Origin: Terriglobia bacterium
Lineage (GTDB): Bacteria > Acidobacteriota > Terriglobia > Bryobacterales > Bryobacteraceae
Reading direction: 5' to 3'
Length of the DNA stretch: 54,586 nucleotides
NCBI GenBank assembly: GCA_020073365.1
Contig: JAIQFL010000019.1
Location: 1 to 54,586, forward strand
Shown piece after piece: positions 25,625 to 34,108 of this stretch. Made by a program: the position numbers and the translations under genes. The notes under the pieces were generated by a model. It made no database searches, was not told where the DNA came from, and worked only from the letters and a program-made list of their open reading frames with translations. The first letter of the stretch is position 1. Every line of letters starts with the position of its first letter.

Positions 25625-26389
25625 ATGCTCGAAGTCCGCCTTCTGACGAAATATTACAGCGGGATTCCCGTCGTTGACCATGTGAGCTTCTCCATCCAGC
25701 CGGGGCAGATCCTCGGCTACCTGGGCCCCAACGGTGCTGGCAAGAGCACTACCGTTAAAATGCTCACCGGGCTGATCGAGCCTTCCTCGGGCCACATCCA
25801 CTTCCATGGGAACGATGTGCGGGAGGATCTCCTGGCCTTCCAACGCCGCATCGGGTACGTGCCGGAGGAACCGCATCTCTATCCCCATTTGAGCGGGCGC
25901 GAGTATCTGCAATTAACGGGGCGGCTGCGCGGCCTGAAGCGGCGCGTCCTGGAACCGAAGATGGACGAACTGGTCCGGCTGTTCGGCCTCTGGGAAGACC
26001 GCCATTCGCCGCTGGCTTCCTACTCCAAAGGGATGCGCCAGAAGATTCTGCTGTCGGCGGCGTTGCTCCATGACCCGGAATTGCTGATTCTGGATGAACC
26101 GTTTTCCGGCCTGGACGTGAATGCGGCCATGATCTTGCGCAGCCTTCTGAAAGCGCTGGCCGGCCGCAAGAAGATGGTGCTCTATAGCTCGCACGTACTG
26201 GAGGTGGTGGAGAAGGTCTGCGACACGGTGCTCATCCTGCGGAAGGGGCAAGTGGTGGCGCATGACTCAGTGGCACGGCTGCGCGAGCTGATGTCCGAGT
26301 CATCCCTGGAAGGAGTCTTCTCGCAACTCACCCAACCTGAGGACACCGACGTCATTGCCCGGCAGATTCTGGAGGTGGTGGCGGAATGA
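25625..26389 (+). CDS. ABC transporter ATP-binding protein
   Basis: A 254-residue ABC ATPase of the exporter (CcmA/ABC-2 partner) type. Walker A is GPNGAGKST, the signature motif is the variant YSKGMRQK, Walker B is LLILDEPFSGLD, and the switch histidine lies in LYSSHVLEVVE. It hydrolyses ATP to drive a membrane partner. Its TGA stop overlaps the ATG of the next gene (ATGA, 26386-26389), so that gene encodes its permease. ATG 25625 was chosen over a GTG at 25610 because the family begins LEVRLLTKYYSG. No substrate-binding protein is nearby, as expected for an exporter. Confidence 0.93.
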   Translation: MLEVRLLTKYYSGIPVVDHVSFSIQPGQILGYLGPNGAGKSTTVKMLTGLIEPSSGHIHFHGNDVREDLLAFQRRIGYVPEEPHLYPHLSGREYLQLTGRLRGLKRRVLEPKMDELVRLFGLWEDRHSPLASYSKGMRQKILLSAALLHDPELLILDEPFSGLDVNAAMILRSLLKALAGRKKMVLYSSHVLEVVEKVCDTVLILRKGQVVAHDSVARLRELMSESSLEGVFSQLTQPEDTDVIARQILEVVAE

Positions 26390-29300
26390 AAGCCCGGGTT
26401 CGAGCCTGGTTGGATGAAACCCACAGCGCCGGATTCGAGCTGGTGCGTCATTTTCTGGCGCGGTTCTTCGATAGCGAGATGGTGGCGACGCCGGGAGAGT
26501 GGACGAAGGTCGCGGTGGGTGCAATCGCCCTGTTGGTGTCCGTGGGAGCGCTGATGCTGCCTTCCTACTGGCAGCGCTACAACCACCTGCTGTCTGACGG
26601 ATCCTCCCCGCTCGAATACCAGCAAGGCGTACGGGACGACATTTCCACCTTCATCGCGGTGGCGATGTGGATCACGACGCTGCTGACTGCCGTCCAGTGG
26701 CAATCGCTGTTTCCCAGCCTGCGCGACTGCCTGGCTCTCGCCTCCTTGCCGGTCAAGCCGCTCGAGATCTTTCGAGCGAAGTTCAGCGCGCTGCTCCTGA
26801 TGTTCGGGGCGTTGGCGTTCACTTTGGCTGTGCCGACGGCCTTGCTGTTTACCGCCGCGAGTTCCGGCCGATGGCGCGAGAACCCTTCGCTGGCGGTCAA
26901 TATGGGCGCGACGTTCCTGGCAATTGCCGGCGGATGCGCTTTCGTATTCTTCGGACTCGTAGCCTTGCAGGGGCTGCTGTTGAACATCCTTCCGGGACGG
27001 TGGTTTGGACGGGTGTCCACAGCGGTTCAGGGGTCAGTCTGCATCCTGACGCTGGGCGTCCTGCCGTTTCTCGGGAAACAATTGGCGGGGCCTACGTTCT
27101 GGCCGCCAAACTGGTTTCTGGGATTGTGGGCGGCCGTCCTCGGCGCGCCCGACGCCGCCGGCAGGAACGCGTTGTTGGCCATCGGGGTTGCGCCTGCGGT
27201 CGCCATACTCTCCTACCTGATCAGCTATCATCGCTGCCGCCGTCTGTTGCTGGAGGCGCCGATGGTGCGGACCCGCCGGAGATGCGAAGGCCTGGGTTCC
27301 CGGCTGCTGGAACTGTGGATTCGCGATCCCCGCGAACAGGCCGCGTTCGCCTTCATCTGGAAGTCGCTGGCGCGCAGCCGCAATCATCGGCTGGTGTTGC
27401 TGGCTTACGGCGGCATCGCGCTGGGGTGCATCCTGAACGGCGCCTCCGGATCCGCCGACGGGTTGCACGCCTCGGCCGGATCCATCCGCTACCTCGCCGT
27501 ATTGGGGCCGGTGACGGTGGCGATCTTCGTGGTTGCCGCGTTGCGCTACCTGTTCTCGCTCCCCGTGGAGCTTCGCGCCAACTGGGTTTTTCGGACCACG
27601 GAGAAAGAGTGCTGCGCGCTTTGGCTCCGGGCGGTAGCGCGATTCGTGGTGTGCTGCGGAGTCGTCCCGGTCTTCGCGTTCACTTTCCCGGTGTCGGTAG
27701 CAGTGCTGGGGTTCACGCAGGCACTGCGGGCATCCACCCTTGGATTCACGCTGGCGCTAGCGGAGTTCGAGGCCCTCTTTGTCCAGTGGCAAAAACTGCC
27801 CTTCGCTTGTTCGTATCTCCCCGGCAAACGTTCGCTGCTGGCAACACTGCAACCTTATCTGATGGCGCTGCCCGCGCTGGCGGCCGTGGGCCGGCTGTTT
27901 CTCTACTGCCTGGATGAGCCCACCGCGTTCCTGTCGGTAGCGATCTTCCAGGTGGCGGCCTGGTGGCGCCTTCGGAAGATGCGGCGGGACGCCTGGGCCC
28001 ATCGTGCGCTGTGCTATGAAGAATCGCGCGAGCCGGAGGTGATGACCCTGGGTCTGACAGTGGGGCAGGCGCTCTCGCCTGCCACGGTACCTCGGCCCTC
28101 GGCCGCTCTGTTCTCCGACAGTTTCGTGGCGAGCCGCCGCACCCGAGGCTTTGCCTGGCTGGATGACCTGGGCGAGGGAGTCGGAATGCGCTTCTGGCTC
28201 GATACCCTGCTCGAAGACATCGGCTACGGATTTCGCCTGATCCGAAGGAGCGCGGCGCTCTCGACCGTCCTGGTCCTGACCCTCACCATCGGGATCGGCA
28301 TGAACGTCAGCGTCTTCACTCTGATCAATGCCGTCGCGTTCCGCGCACGCGTCGATCTCCCGGAGAGCTTCGTCACCGTCATCCCGAAATACCTCGGTGG
28401 CAGCAATGCCTGGATGGGCGAAGTCTCGCCTTCGGAGTATCTCGCCTACCGCGATGGCACTCGAACGTTGAGCAGTCTCGCGGTGCGGGTCCAGAGGCCA
28501 GTGACCATCGGGGAGGGCGACCCCGGCTCTTGGGCGGCCCTGGTGTCGTGCAATTTCTTCTCGGTGTACGCTTTGGAGCAGGCCAAGATAGGGCGGCTTT
28601 TTCTGCCCGCCGAGTGTGCCGTCCCGGGTGGGGCGCCGGTGGCTGTAATCGCCGAAGAACTGTGGCGTGACCGGTTCGGCTCGGACCCGCGTATAGTGGG
28701 CCAAGTCATCCGCGTCAACCAGCAAGCCTTCACCGTGGTGGGAATCGCGCCGGCCCGATTCGCAGGACGGCTGTTCCGGTCTTCGCTATGGATTCCGTAC
28801 ACCGCGCAGCCGTACCTCGAACGGCACAACTTCTTTCTCAGGCCCGAACCCACATGGCTAACGATGGACGGCCGTCTGGCGGCAGGTTTCTCGCGGAGCC
28901 AGGCGCAGGCCGAACTGGCCATCATCGCCCGCCAACTGGACCGGCTCACACCCGGCCGTAAGACGACTCTCACAGTGACGAACGGATCTCTATTGGCGTC
29001 GCTCGACATGAAGGGTAACGGCCCCGATGCGTATTGGTTGCTGGCCTGCACCATGGGCGCCCTCAGCATGGTGCTGTTGATCACCTGCGCCAATGTGACC
29101 ACGCTCCTGCTCTCCAAAGCCGTGGTGCGCCAGAGGGAGATCGCGGTGCGATTGTCTTTGGGAGCCGCCCGCGTGAGGTTGCTCCGCATGCTTCTGACGG
29201 AGAGCCTGTTGGTCGCCGGACTGGCGGGAGCTGTGAGCGTCTGGCTGGCGTACCGGCTTCCTGGCATTCTCTACCAGTTCATCGCGCAACAGCCTCCGGA

Positions 29301-30615
29301 TTTTCCTCTGGCGCCGGATTGGTGGATCTTCGCTTACGCCAGTGCCGCGGTGCTGGTCACCGGAACGGTGGCGGGCCTCGCGCCTGCGCTGGAATCACTG
29401 AAAGTCGATCTCACCGCCGCCATGAAGGGGTGCGGAAGCATCTTGAGCAAGGCCTGCGGCGGAACGGGGCTGCACGGCATTCTGGTGACTTCTCAGGTAG
29501 CCCTGAGCTTGGTTCTGCTGGTGGCCGCCGGGTTCGTTGGCCAGGCTTACTGGCGGGTTGCGGGGCCCAATTATCCGACGCGGAACATTCTGGTGGTTCC
29601 GCTGCGCTTTCCTGAACGGAACACTTATGCGGCGTCGAAGGCTTTGTTCCGCAGAATCGCCGAACAGGTGCGGGCTCTGCCGGGCGTACAGTCAGTGACC
29701 TATGACGGGCAGGTGCCGCTACTGCTCCCGAACATCGTAAGAGTGAGGTTGGAGGGCCAACCGGACCAGTCTTCTCGGCCGGTGGACGTCCAGGACGCGT
29801 CTCCCGGCTACTTCCGGACGATGGGGATCCCGCTAGTGCGAGGGCGGGAGTTCCGCGAATCGGATATCTCCACCAATCCCGATTATGTTCCGGCGATCGT
29901 TTCCGAGAGTTTCGTGCGGGCGTTCGGATTCCGCGAAGACCCCACCGGCCAGCACTTCGTGGCTGCTCCGGGAATCACCGTGGAGGTCATCGGCGTCGCC
30001 AAAGACGTGGATAGCGGCCAGGGGCCCGACACGCCGGTGGCGTACAGTCTTGGGGCGATGGCCGGTGACCGGACCTTTGTGCTGATCCGGTTCGCCGGCC
30101 CCGCGCAGGCGTCCGCCGGCGCGGTCCGCGTTCGGATCGCCGCGGTAGACCCCGATCTGAAGGTGGCGCCGCGCACGCTGCAGGCCTTCATCGACGACGA
30201 AGCCGAGGATTTGTGGAGGTCGGTGGAATTGGTTCTGATTCTCGGCCTAACCGCGTTCGTGCTGGCGGCCACGGGAATCTACGGGGCCGTGGCCTTTACG
30301 GTGACGCAAAGAACGAGGGACTTGGGGATTCGCGTAGCGCTGGGAGCGCAAAAGCTGGACATCCTGCGCGAGGTTCTGCTCTCCGGAGGCAGGCCCGTGA
30401 TGCACGGCTTGCTCGTGGGGCTCTGGCTTGCGCTGGTTGGAGCGGCGGCGATCCGGCAGGCTTTTCGCTACACTCCGATCCGGCTGGATACCGGCAGCCC
30501 CACAGTATATGCAGGCGCGGCGCTACTGCTAACGGTGGCGGCGCTCGTCGCGATGTTGGGACCGGCGCGGCGGGCATCGGGGACCGACCCGTTGGGCGCG
30601 TTAAGCTCGGAGTAG
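26386..30615 (+). CDS. Fusion permease: ABC-2-like half + ADOP FtsX/MacB permease
   Basis: A 1409-residue membrane protein. Residues 1 to about 540 form an ABC-2-type exporter permease with many helices, including the cytoplasmic coupling segment LPVKPLEIFRAKF. After a linker, residues about 606-1409 form a whole ADOP permease (acidobacterial duplicated orphan permease): DTLLEDIGYGFRLIRRS at the usual ADOP start, MacB-like periplasmic domains (TMGIPLVRGREF) and FtsX helices with the repeated coupling motifs REIAVRLSLGAAR and RDLGIRVALGAQK. ADOP proteins normally stand alone without an ATPase gene; here one is overlapped directly upstream. A small palindromic repeat encodes part of the linker (about residues 559-567). 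The frame is uninterrupted. Confidence 0.88.
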   Translation: MKARVRAWLDETHSAGFELVRHFLARFFDSEMVATPGEWTKVAVGAIALLVSVGALMLPSYWQRYNHLLSDGSSPLEYQQGVRDDISTFIAVAMWITTLLTAVQWQSLFPSLRDCLALASLPVKPLEIFRAKFSALLLMFGALAFTLAVPTALLFTAASSGRWRENPSLAVNMGATFLAIAGGCAFVFFGLVALQGLLLNILPGRWFGRVSTAVQGSVCILTLGVLPFLGKQLAGPTFWPPNWFLGLWAAVLGAPDAAGRNALLAIGVAPAVAILSYLISYHRCRRLLLEAPMVRTRRRCEGLGSRLLELWIRDPREQAAFAFIWKSLARSRNHRLVLLAYGGIALGCILNGASGSADGLHASAGSIRYLAVLGPVTVAIFVVAALRYLFSLPVELRANWVFRTTEKECCALWLRAVARFVVCCGVVPVFAFTFPVSVAVLGFTQALRASTLGFTLALAEFEALFVQWQKLPFACSYLPGKRSLLATLQPYLMALPALAAVGRLFLYCLDEPTAFLSVAIFQVAAWWRLRKMRRDAWAHRALCYEESREPEVMTLGLTVGQALSPATVPRPSAALFSDSFVASRRTRGFAWLDDLGEGVGMRFWLDTLLEDIGYGFRLIRRSAALSTVLVLTLTIGIGMNVSVFTLINAVAFRARVDLPESFVTVIPKYLGGSNAWMGEVSPSEYLAYRDGTRTLSSLAVRVQRPVTIGEGDPGSWAALVSCNFFSVYALEQAKIGRLFLPAECAVPGGAPVAVIAEELWRDRFGSDPRIVGQVIRVNQQAFTVVGIAPARFAGRLFRSSLWIPYTAQPYLERHNFFLRPEPTWLTMDGRLAAGFSRSQAQAELAIIARQLDRLTPGRKTTLTVTNGSLLASLDMKGNGPDAYWLLACTMGALSMVLLITCANVTTLLLSKAVVRQREIAVRLSLGAARVRLLRMLLTESLLVAGLAGAVSVWLAYRLPGILYQFIAQQPPDFPLAPDWWIFAYASAAVLVTGTVAGLAPALESLKVDLTAAMKGCGSILSKACGGTGLHGILVTSQVALSLVLLVAAGFVGQAYWRVAGPNYPTRNILVVPLRFPERNTYAASKALFRRIAEQVRALPGVQSVTYDGQVPLLLPNIVRVRLEGQPDQSSRPVDVQDASPGYFRTMGIPLVRGREFRESDISTNPDYVPAIVSESFVRAFGFREDPTGQHFVAAPGITVEVIGVAKDVDSGQGPDTPVAYSLGAMAGDRTFVLIRFAGPAQASAGAVRVRIAAVDPDLKVAPRTLQAFIDDEAEDLWRSVELVLILGLTAFVLAATGIYGAVAFTVTQRTRDLGIRVALGAQKLDILREVLLSGGRPVMHGLLVGLWLALVGAAAIRQAFRYTPIRLDTGSPTVYAGAALLLTVAALVAMLGPARRASGTDPLGALSSE
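28060..28084. repeat. REP-like palindrome inside coding sequence, copy 2
   Basis: The same 8-bp arms as at 23026-23045 (GGCAGGCG/CGCCTGCC) with loop CTCT at 28064-28083. Outside the loop the two copies also share GTGG before and A after. It is read in frame as VGQALSPAT in the linker between the two halves of the fusion permease. Confidence 0.75.
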
Positions 30616-30643
30616 CACAACCTTTCGATAGTCAACTCGGTAG

Positions 30644-31456
30644 TCAACCCTTGCCCCGGTTTCCGTCGTGCGGGGGTGGGGAGGGTGCGGTAGGCCGGGC
30701 CGGGGCCGATGGGGCCGCCGGCTTCGCCGGGCCGGCCGTCGTTTTGGTGGCGCCGGATGAATTGTGCGTGGCGCCTCCTCCAGCAGGGAGTGACGACGTG
30801 ATCATGTCGGCGATTTGCACGCAGTTCGCCACCACTACCGCCACTCGTCTCCACAACGGAACCGCGTGTCCGATTTTGTATTGCGGATCGGAGGCCGGGC
30901 CGCGCGCCACCATCTTCTGCCCGGCGTTGACCCATTCGGAACCGCGCGGTGCGACCACTTCCACGTCACCGGCGCGGACCGTGATCTCGGATTCACCGGC
31001 GCGGCTGACGGCGATGAGATAGACGCCAGGCTTCGAAGGCCTCACCGCGACACTGGGCGTGCCGACTTCCACATCAGCGGTGGAAGAACCGCCGACGTGA
31101 CAGGTGACGGCGCCCCGGATCACGGCCATTCTGTAGTGCCCGGACTCCAGCCGATCCAACCGGATCTCGGAGTTGCTCCCGGCGTGGAACACGTTGGCGT
31201 CATCGAGCTGGATATCGGCCTGCGCTTTGGCGCCCGTCGCGATGTGGTCGCCGTTGGCCAGGGGCGCGTCCAGAACAGCCGCCACCCACGGCCCGTCGTC
31301 TCCGTGTCGAACCGACACAGCACCATTCATCCAGACAACGTGGACGGCCCCACGGTTCAGGTCATCGCGATCCTGGGCGCGGGCAGGAGTCAAAGTGGCG
31401 GCAGTCAGAACGAATAGCCCGGTTACCGCCGCGAACCGGTATGCGAAGCTGATCAT
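30644..31456 (-). CDS. FecR-domain secreted protein
   Basis: A 270-residue protein with a signal peptide (about 1-28, ending TPARAQ) and a FecR-like beta-rich domain (about 36-165: VVWMNGAVSVRHG, the ANGDHIATGAKAQADIQLDD core, SEIRLDRLESGHYRMAVIRG). In Acidobacteria such stand-alone FecR domains are exported rather than acting as anti-sigma regulators. The C-terminal 60 residues are Pro/Ala-rich and probably disordered. No sigma factor or TonB receptor gene is adjacent. Converges with the fusion permease gene, 28 bases apart. Confidence 0.8.
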   Translation of the reverse strand: MISFAYRFAAVTGLFVLTAATLTPARAQDRDDLNRGAVHVVWMNGAVSVRHGDDGPWVAAVLDAPLANGDHIATGAKAQADIQLDDANVFHAGSNSEIRLDRLESGHYRMAVIRGAVTCHVGGSSTADVEVGTPSVAVRPSKPGVYLIAVSRAGESEITVRAGDVEVVAPRGSEWVNAGQKMVARGPASDPQYKIGHAVPLWRRVAVVVANCVQIADMITSSLPAGGGATHNSSGATKTTAGPAKPAAPSAPARPTAPSPPPHDGNRGKG

Positions 31457-31639
31457 GTGAAAGCCTCCCGAACGGAGCCCGCCTATAAACTATCACCGGT
31501 GAAGGCGTTTTCCATCCACCTCTTTAGGGCTAGAGGCCGGAGGCCAGCAAAGTGAATGCCGTTCAAAACCCCTGGTTGTTGAACAGCCTGTGCTTCGGCC
31601 CGCGAGGTTTGCTCCTATCATGGAGAAGCGTAGTTCGAT

Positions 31640-32983
31640 ATGGAAGCCAGGAATCAAGCCTACACCACCGAGACCCGGAAACAGATTGGCGAGCTCAACC
31701 GGCTGGGGTGGTATCACAGCATCGAGCTGCCCGATGGCCAGGTCATCCAGGGCTTGCAGACGCTCGAACAACTGCGGTTGCGCCTCGCCCAGTTTCCCGT
31801 TCCGGCCGACCTTACCGGTAAGCGGGTGCTCGACATCGGCGCGTGGGATGGATGGTTCAGCTTCGAGATGGAGAAGCGCGGCGCGCAGGTGCTCGCCATC
31901 GACTCCGCGGAACACACCCAATTCCGGGTTGCGCGGGAATTGCTCGGATCCAAAGTCGATTACCAGATCGCGGACATCTGCCGCCTCTCCTCCAGGGACA
32001 TCGGACGCTTCGACATCGTCCTCTTCTTCGGCGTCCTCTATCACCTGAAGCACCCCATGCTGGCGCTCGAGACGGTGTGCGATCTGACCACCGACATGGC
32101 CTTCATCGAGTCCTTCGTGACCGACGACGGCACGGATCTGGCCGCCCCGCCGGTGATGGAGTTCTACGAGACCACCGAGCTGCGCGGCCAGTTCGACAAT
32201 TGGGTGGGCCCCAACACCCCCTGCCTGCTCGCGTTTTGCCGCACGGCCGGTTTCGTGCGCGTCCAGTTGCAGAGCGTGATGAACTGCCGGGCGCACGTGA
32301 GCTGCTTCCGGAAATGGGCCGCGCGGCCGGCTGCCGAAGCTGCGCCCTACATCACCTGCGTCGAAAACAGCGTGTCGCTGGACCACGCATTTTCCGGCCG
32401 CGCGGATGACTACGTTTCCATCTGGTTCAAGACCGGGCAGGAACAACTGACCTGTGACGAGGTCTTTCCCCAGATCGGTCCCTATGGTTCACGGCCGGTG
32501 ATTGTGCATGCTACGGGCGGAGACGGATGGCACGCCAACTGCAAACTGCCGCCCGGCCTCGACCCGGGCTGGTACGACGCCCGTCTCCGGCTGCGGGACA
32601 GCGCCTTCAGCAACGCGGTGCGCATCGCGGTGGATATACCGGAAGGCGAACGCCGGAAGCGCAGCGCCGCGGCCAGTTCCGCGGACATGCGCATCCGGCT
32701 GGTAACCGATGGAAGAAGCTGGGAACGGTACCGGGTGCATGTGGGCATGGATGCCTGCGTTTCGCTTTGGGCTTCGGGATTGCCCGAGGATTGCGACTGC
32801 AGCCAGGTTCGCGTGCGCCTGAACGGTACGGACCTGCCGGCCATCTTTGTTTCGGCGCCGGATGCGGAGGGGGCCAGCCAGGTGAATGCCCTGTTGCCCG
32901 CGGGGCTGCAGCCGGGGGCCGCCTCGCTGGTGCTGATCTTTGGCGACGCGGAATCACCGCCGGCGGAAGTGGAACTGGTGTAG
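31640..32983 (+). CDS. CmoB-like SAM methyltransferase with C-terminal beta domain
   Basis: A 447-residue protein. The N-terminal 260 residues resemble the CmoB/DUF1698 methyltransferase family: LGWYHSIELPDG, the SAM motif VLDIGAWDGWFSFEM, and LFFGVLYHLKHPM. The remaining part is not seen in CmoB and is probably two beta-sandwich-like segments (PVIVHATGGDGWHANCKLPPG; later SLWASGLPEDCDC), perhaps Ig-like or carbohydrate-binding. CmoB carboxymethylates tRNA wobble uridine, but many relatives in sugar clusters act on glycans; the extra domain favours a non-tRNA role. The ATG at 31640 lacks a strong ribosome binding site; an ATG at 31620 is in another frame. Confidence 0.75.
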   Translation: MEARNQAYTTETRKQIGELNRLGWYHSIELPDGQVIQGLQTLEQLRLRLAQFPVPADLTGKRVLDIGAWDGWFSFEMEKRGAQVLAIDSAEHTQFRVARELLGSKVDYQIADICRLSSRDIGRFDIVLFFGVLYHLKHPMLALETVCDLTTDMAFIESFVTDDGTDLAAPPVMEFYETTELRGQFDNWVGPNTPCLLAFCRTAGFVRVQLQSVMNCRAHVSCFRKWAARPAAEAAPYITCVENSVSLDHAFSGRADDYVSIWFKTGQEQLTCDEVFPQIGPYGSRPVIVHATGGDGWHANCKLPPGLDPGWYDARLRLRDSAFSNAVRIAVDIPEGERRKRSAAASSADMRIRLVTDGRSWERYRVHVGMDACVSLWASGLPEDCDCSQVRVRLNGTDLPAIFVSAPDAEGASQVNALLPAGLQPGAASLVLIFGDAESPPAEVELV

Positions 32984-33040
32984 GGGCGCGGGCGTGGCGC
33001 GCCACACCTGCATTTTGCGCTGTGGTATGGGGCGGCAGTC

Positions 33041-33061
33041 CCCGGCCACTCTTCAGCCGGG
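33041..33061. terminator. Possible bidirectional stem-loop
   Basis: CCCGGC (33041-33046) and GCCGGG (33056-33061) flank a 9-base loop between two convergent genes; a perfect palindrome GTGGCGCGCCAC lies nearby at 32994-33005. No T-run follows either side, so termination is only suggested. Confidence 0.3.
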
Positions 33062-33092
33062 CGGAGTAGTGCAGGACAGGGAAAGGCTCTGG

Positions 33093-33509
33093 TCAGGCTG
33101 CGCGGAAAAGAGCGCGGAAACCCTCCTGGTCAAAGTGCATGTCACTAGTCAACACATCTGTGATGCCTTCGTTACGCATGGTCTGCATGGAGATGCAATC
33201 CGTCAGGCTGTAACCCTTGTCCAGACGGGCACGGTAAAGGCTCAAACCGGTCAGAAAAGACGCGGATGTTTGCGGTACGATCTGAACCGTCCGGCTTTCC
33301 TGCATGTTCTGGATGTTGATCGCCACCTTACGTCGGAAGTGCGGTCCCCACTGGGCAAAGAAGTTCAGATACTCGATCAGCACTTCCTCGGTGGTACAGA
33401 TCGTCCCCGGCGTCGCCGATCGCGTGAAGGCCTTCGCCCTTTCGTGCGCAAGGTCCTGAACGTTCGTCAATGCGATCCAGTAAAACGTGTCGGCAAAGAC
33501 GGTGTTCAT
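33093..33509 (-). CDS. PIN-domain toxin (VapC-type)
   Basis: A 138-residue PIN-domain ribonuclease. Acidic residues expected at the metal site are present: D7 (VFADTFYWIAL), E42 (TTEEVLIEY), D104 (YSLTDCISM) and D123 (VLTSDMHFDQEGF). VapC toxins cleave specific tRNAs or rRNA and are neutralised by the partner. Its ATG overlaps the TGA of the upstream antitoxin gene (ATGA), the classic toxin-antitoxin arrangement. Confidence 0.9.
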   Translation of the reverse strand: MNTVFADTFYWIALTNVQDLAHERAKAFTRSATPGTICTTEEVLIEYLNFFAQWGPHFRRKVAINIQNMQESRTVQIVPQTSASFLTGLSLYRARLDKGYSLTDCISMQTMRNEGITDVLTSDMHFDQEGFRALFRAA

Positions 33510-33787
33510 GGGTTCCGCTTGGGATGCCCGTACAGATAGTGATCATGCTCGCTGGCGCCGTCTTTCGGAAGCCGCGCAAATTCCTCCGGAGGAACGTCCT
33601 TCATGTTGTCGAGGATCACTTCCCAAATGGGGCGGGCTTCACGCTGTTCTTCCGCCGGCTTGGGCGCTTCGCCCAGAATCCTGTCGAGCGCCTCACGAAC
33701 AAGAGCATCCGGCGAGAGTCCCCTTGCTTGCGCCGCGGCGATGAGCCTGGCTTCTTCCTGAGGTTGAAGCGGCAAAGTGATCGTCAT
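33506..33787 (-). CDS. Ribbon-helix-helix-like antitoxin (VapB-type)
   Basis: A 93-residue protein. The N-terminal TITLPLQPQEEARLIAAAQA and LSPDALVREALDRIL fit a ribbon-helix-helix DNA-binding domain; the C-terminal half (IWEVILDNMKDVPPEEF) would wrap the toxin. It probably represses its own promoter together with the toxin. ATG 33787 has a GGGGCAAC sequence upstream and is more likely than an in-frame start 23 codons earlier. Confidence 0.85.
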   Translation of the reverse strand: MTITLPLQPQEEARLIAAAQARGLSPDALVREALDRILGEAPKPAEEQREARPIWEVILDNMKDVPPEEFARLPKDGASEHDHYLYGHPKRNP

Positions 33788-33852
33788 TGAGTTGCCCCTT
33801 AGATCATTATGCGCTGATACTCCCGTATTCGGGAACGGCCATGTGGCGACGT

Positions 33853-34008
33853 TCAAACGGCCAGCGCAGCGCGGAGGGCTGCTAGGTCGGGGTCGCGGCG
33901 GTGGTAGCCGGTTTCCTGGACCAGAGTTTCGGCCATGGCGAAATGTTCGCGGGCTTGGGCTCGGTCGCCGTTGCGGAGGGGAATGGCCAAGGCCATCGCC
34001 ACCTTTTG
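33853..34008 (-). pseudogene. Remnant: C-terminal tail of a TPR-like protein
   Basis: Reading leftwards to a TGA at 33853-33855, this stretch encodes ALAIPLRNGDRAQAREHFA followed by a segment ending GYHRRDPDLAALRAAL. The pattern matches the C-terminal end of long ATPase/TPR proteins, where GYHRRD and LAALR close the last helix pair. The frame is open for only about 60 codons and is preceded by a stop, so the body of the gene is gone. It lies just upstream of the toxin-antitoxin pair on the same strand. The family assignment is from memory of the motif and is tentative. Confidence 0.5.
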
Positions 34009-34108
34009 GACCGGCTTTGAGTTTGAATTCCGAGTTATCTTATCATGGGGTCATCCCGCTTCGCCTTCCCCTGTGCCATGCTGAATGGTTGTGACCTACA
34101 GCGCACCC

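Noticed and set aside
31493..32446. Long minus-strand open frame of 317 codons
   Set aside because: It lies opposite the CmoB-like methyltransferase, has no recognisable motif and a His/Val/Gly/Glu composition typical of an antisense frame in GC-rich DNA.
33853..34008. Complete small gene in front of the antitoxin
   Set aside because: Its motif matches only the end of larger proteins, and an in-frame stop precedes it.
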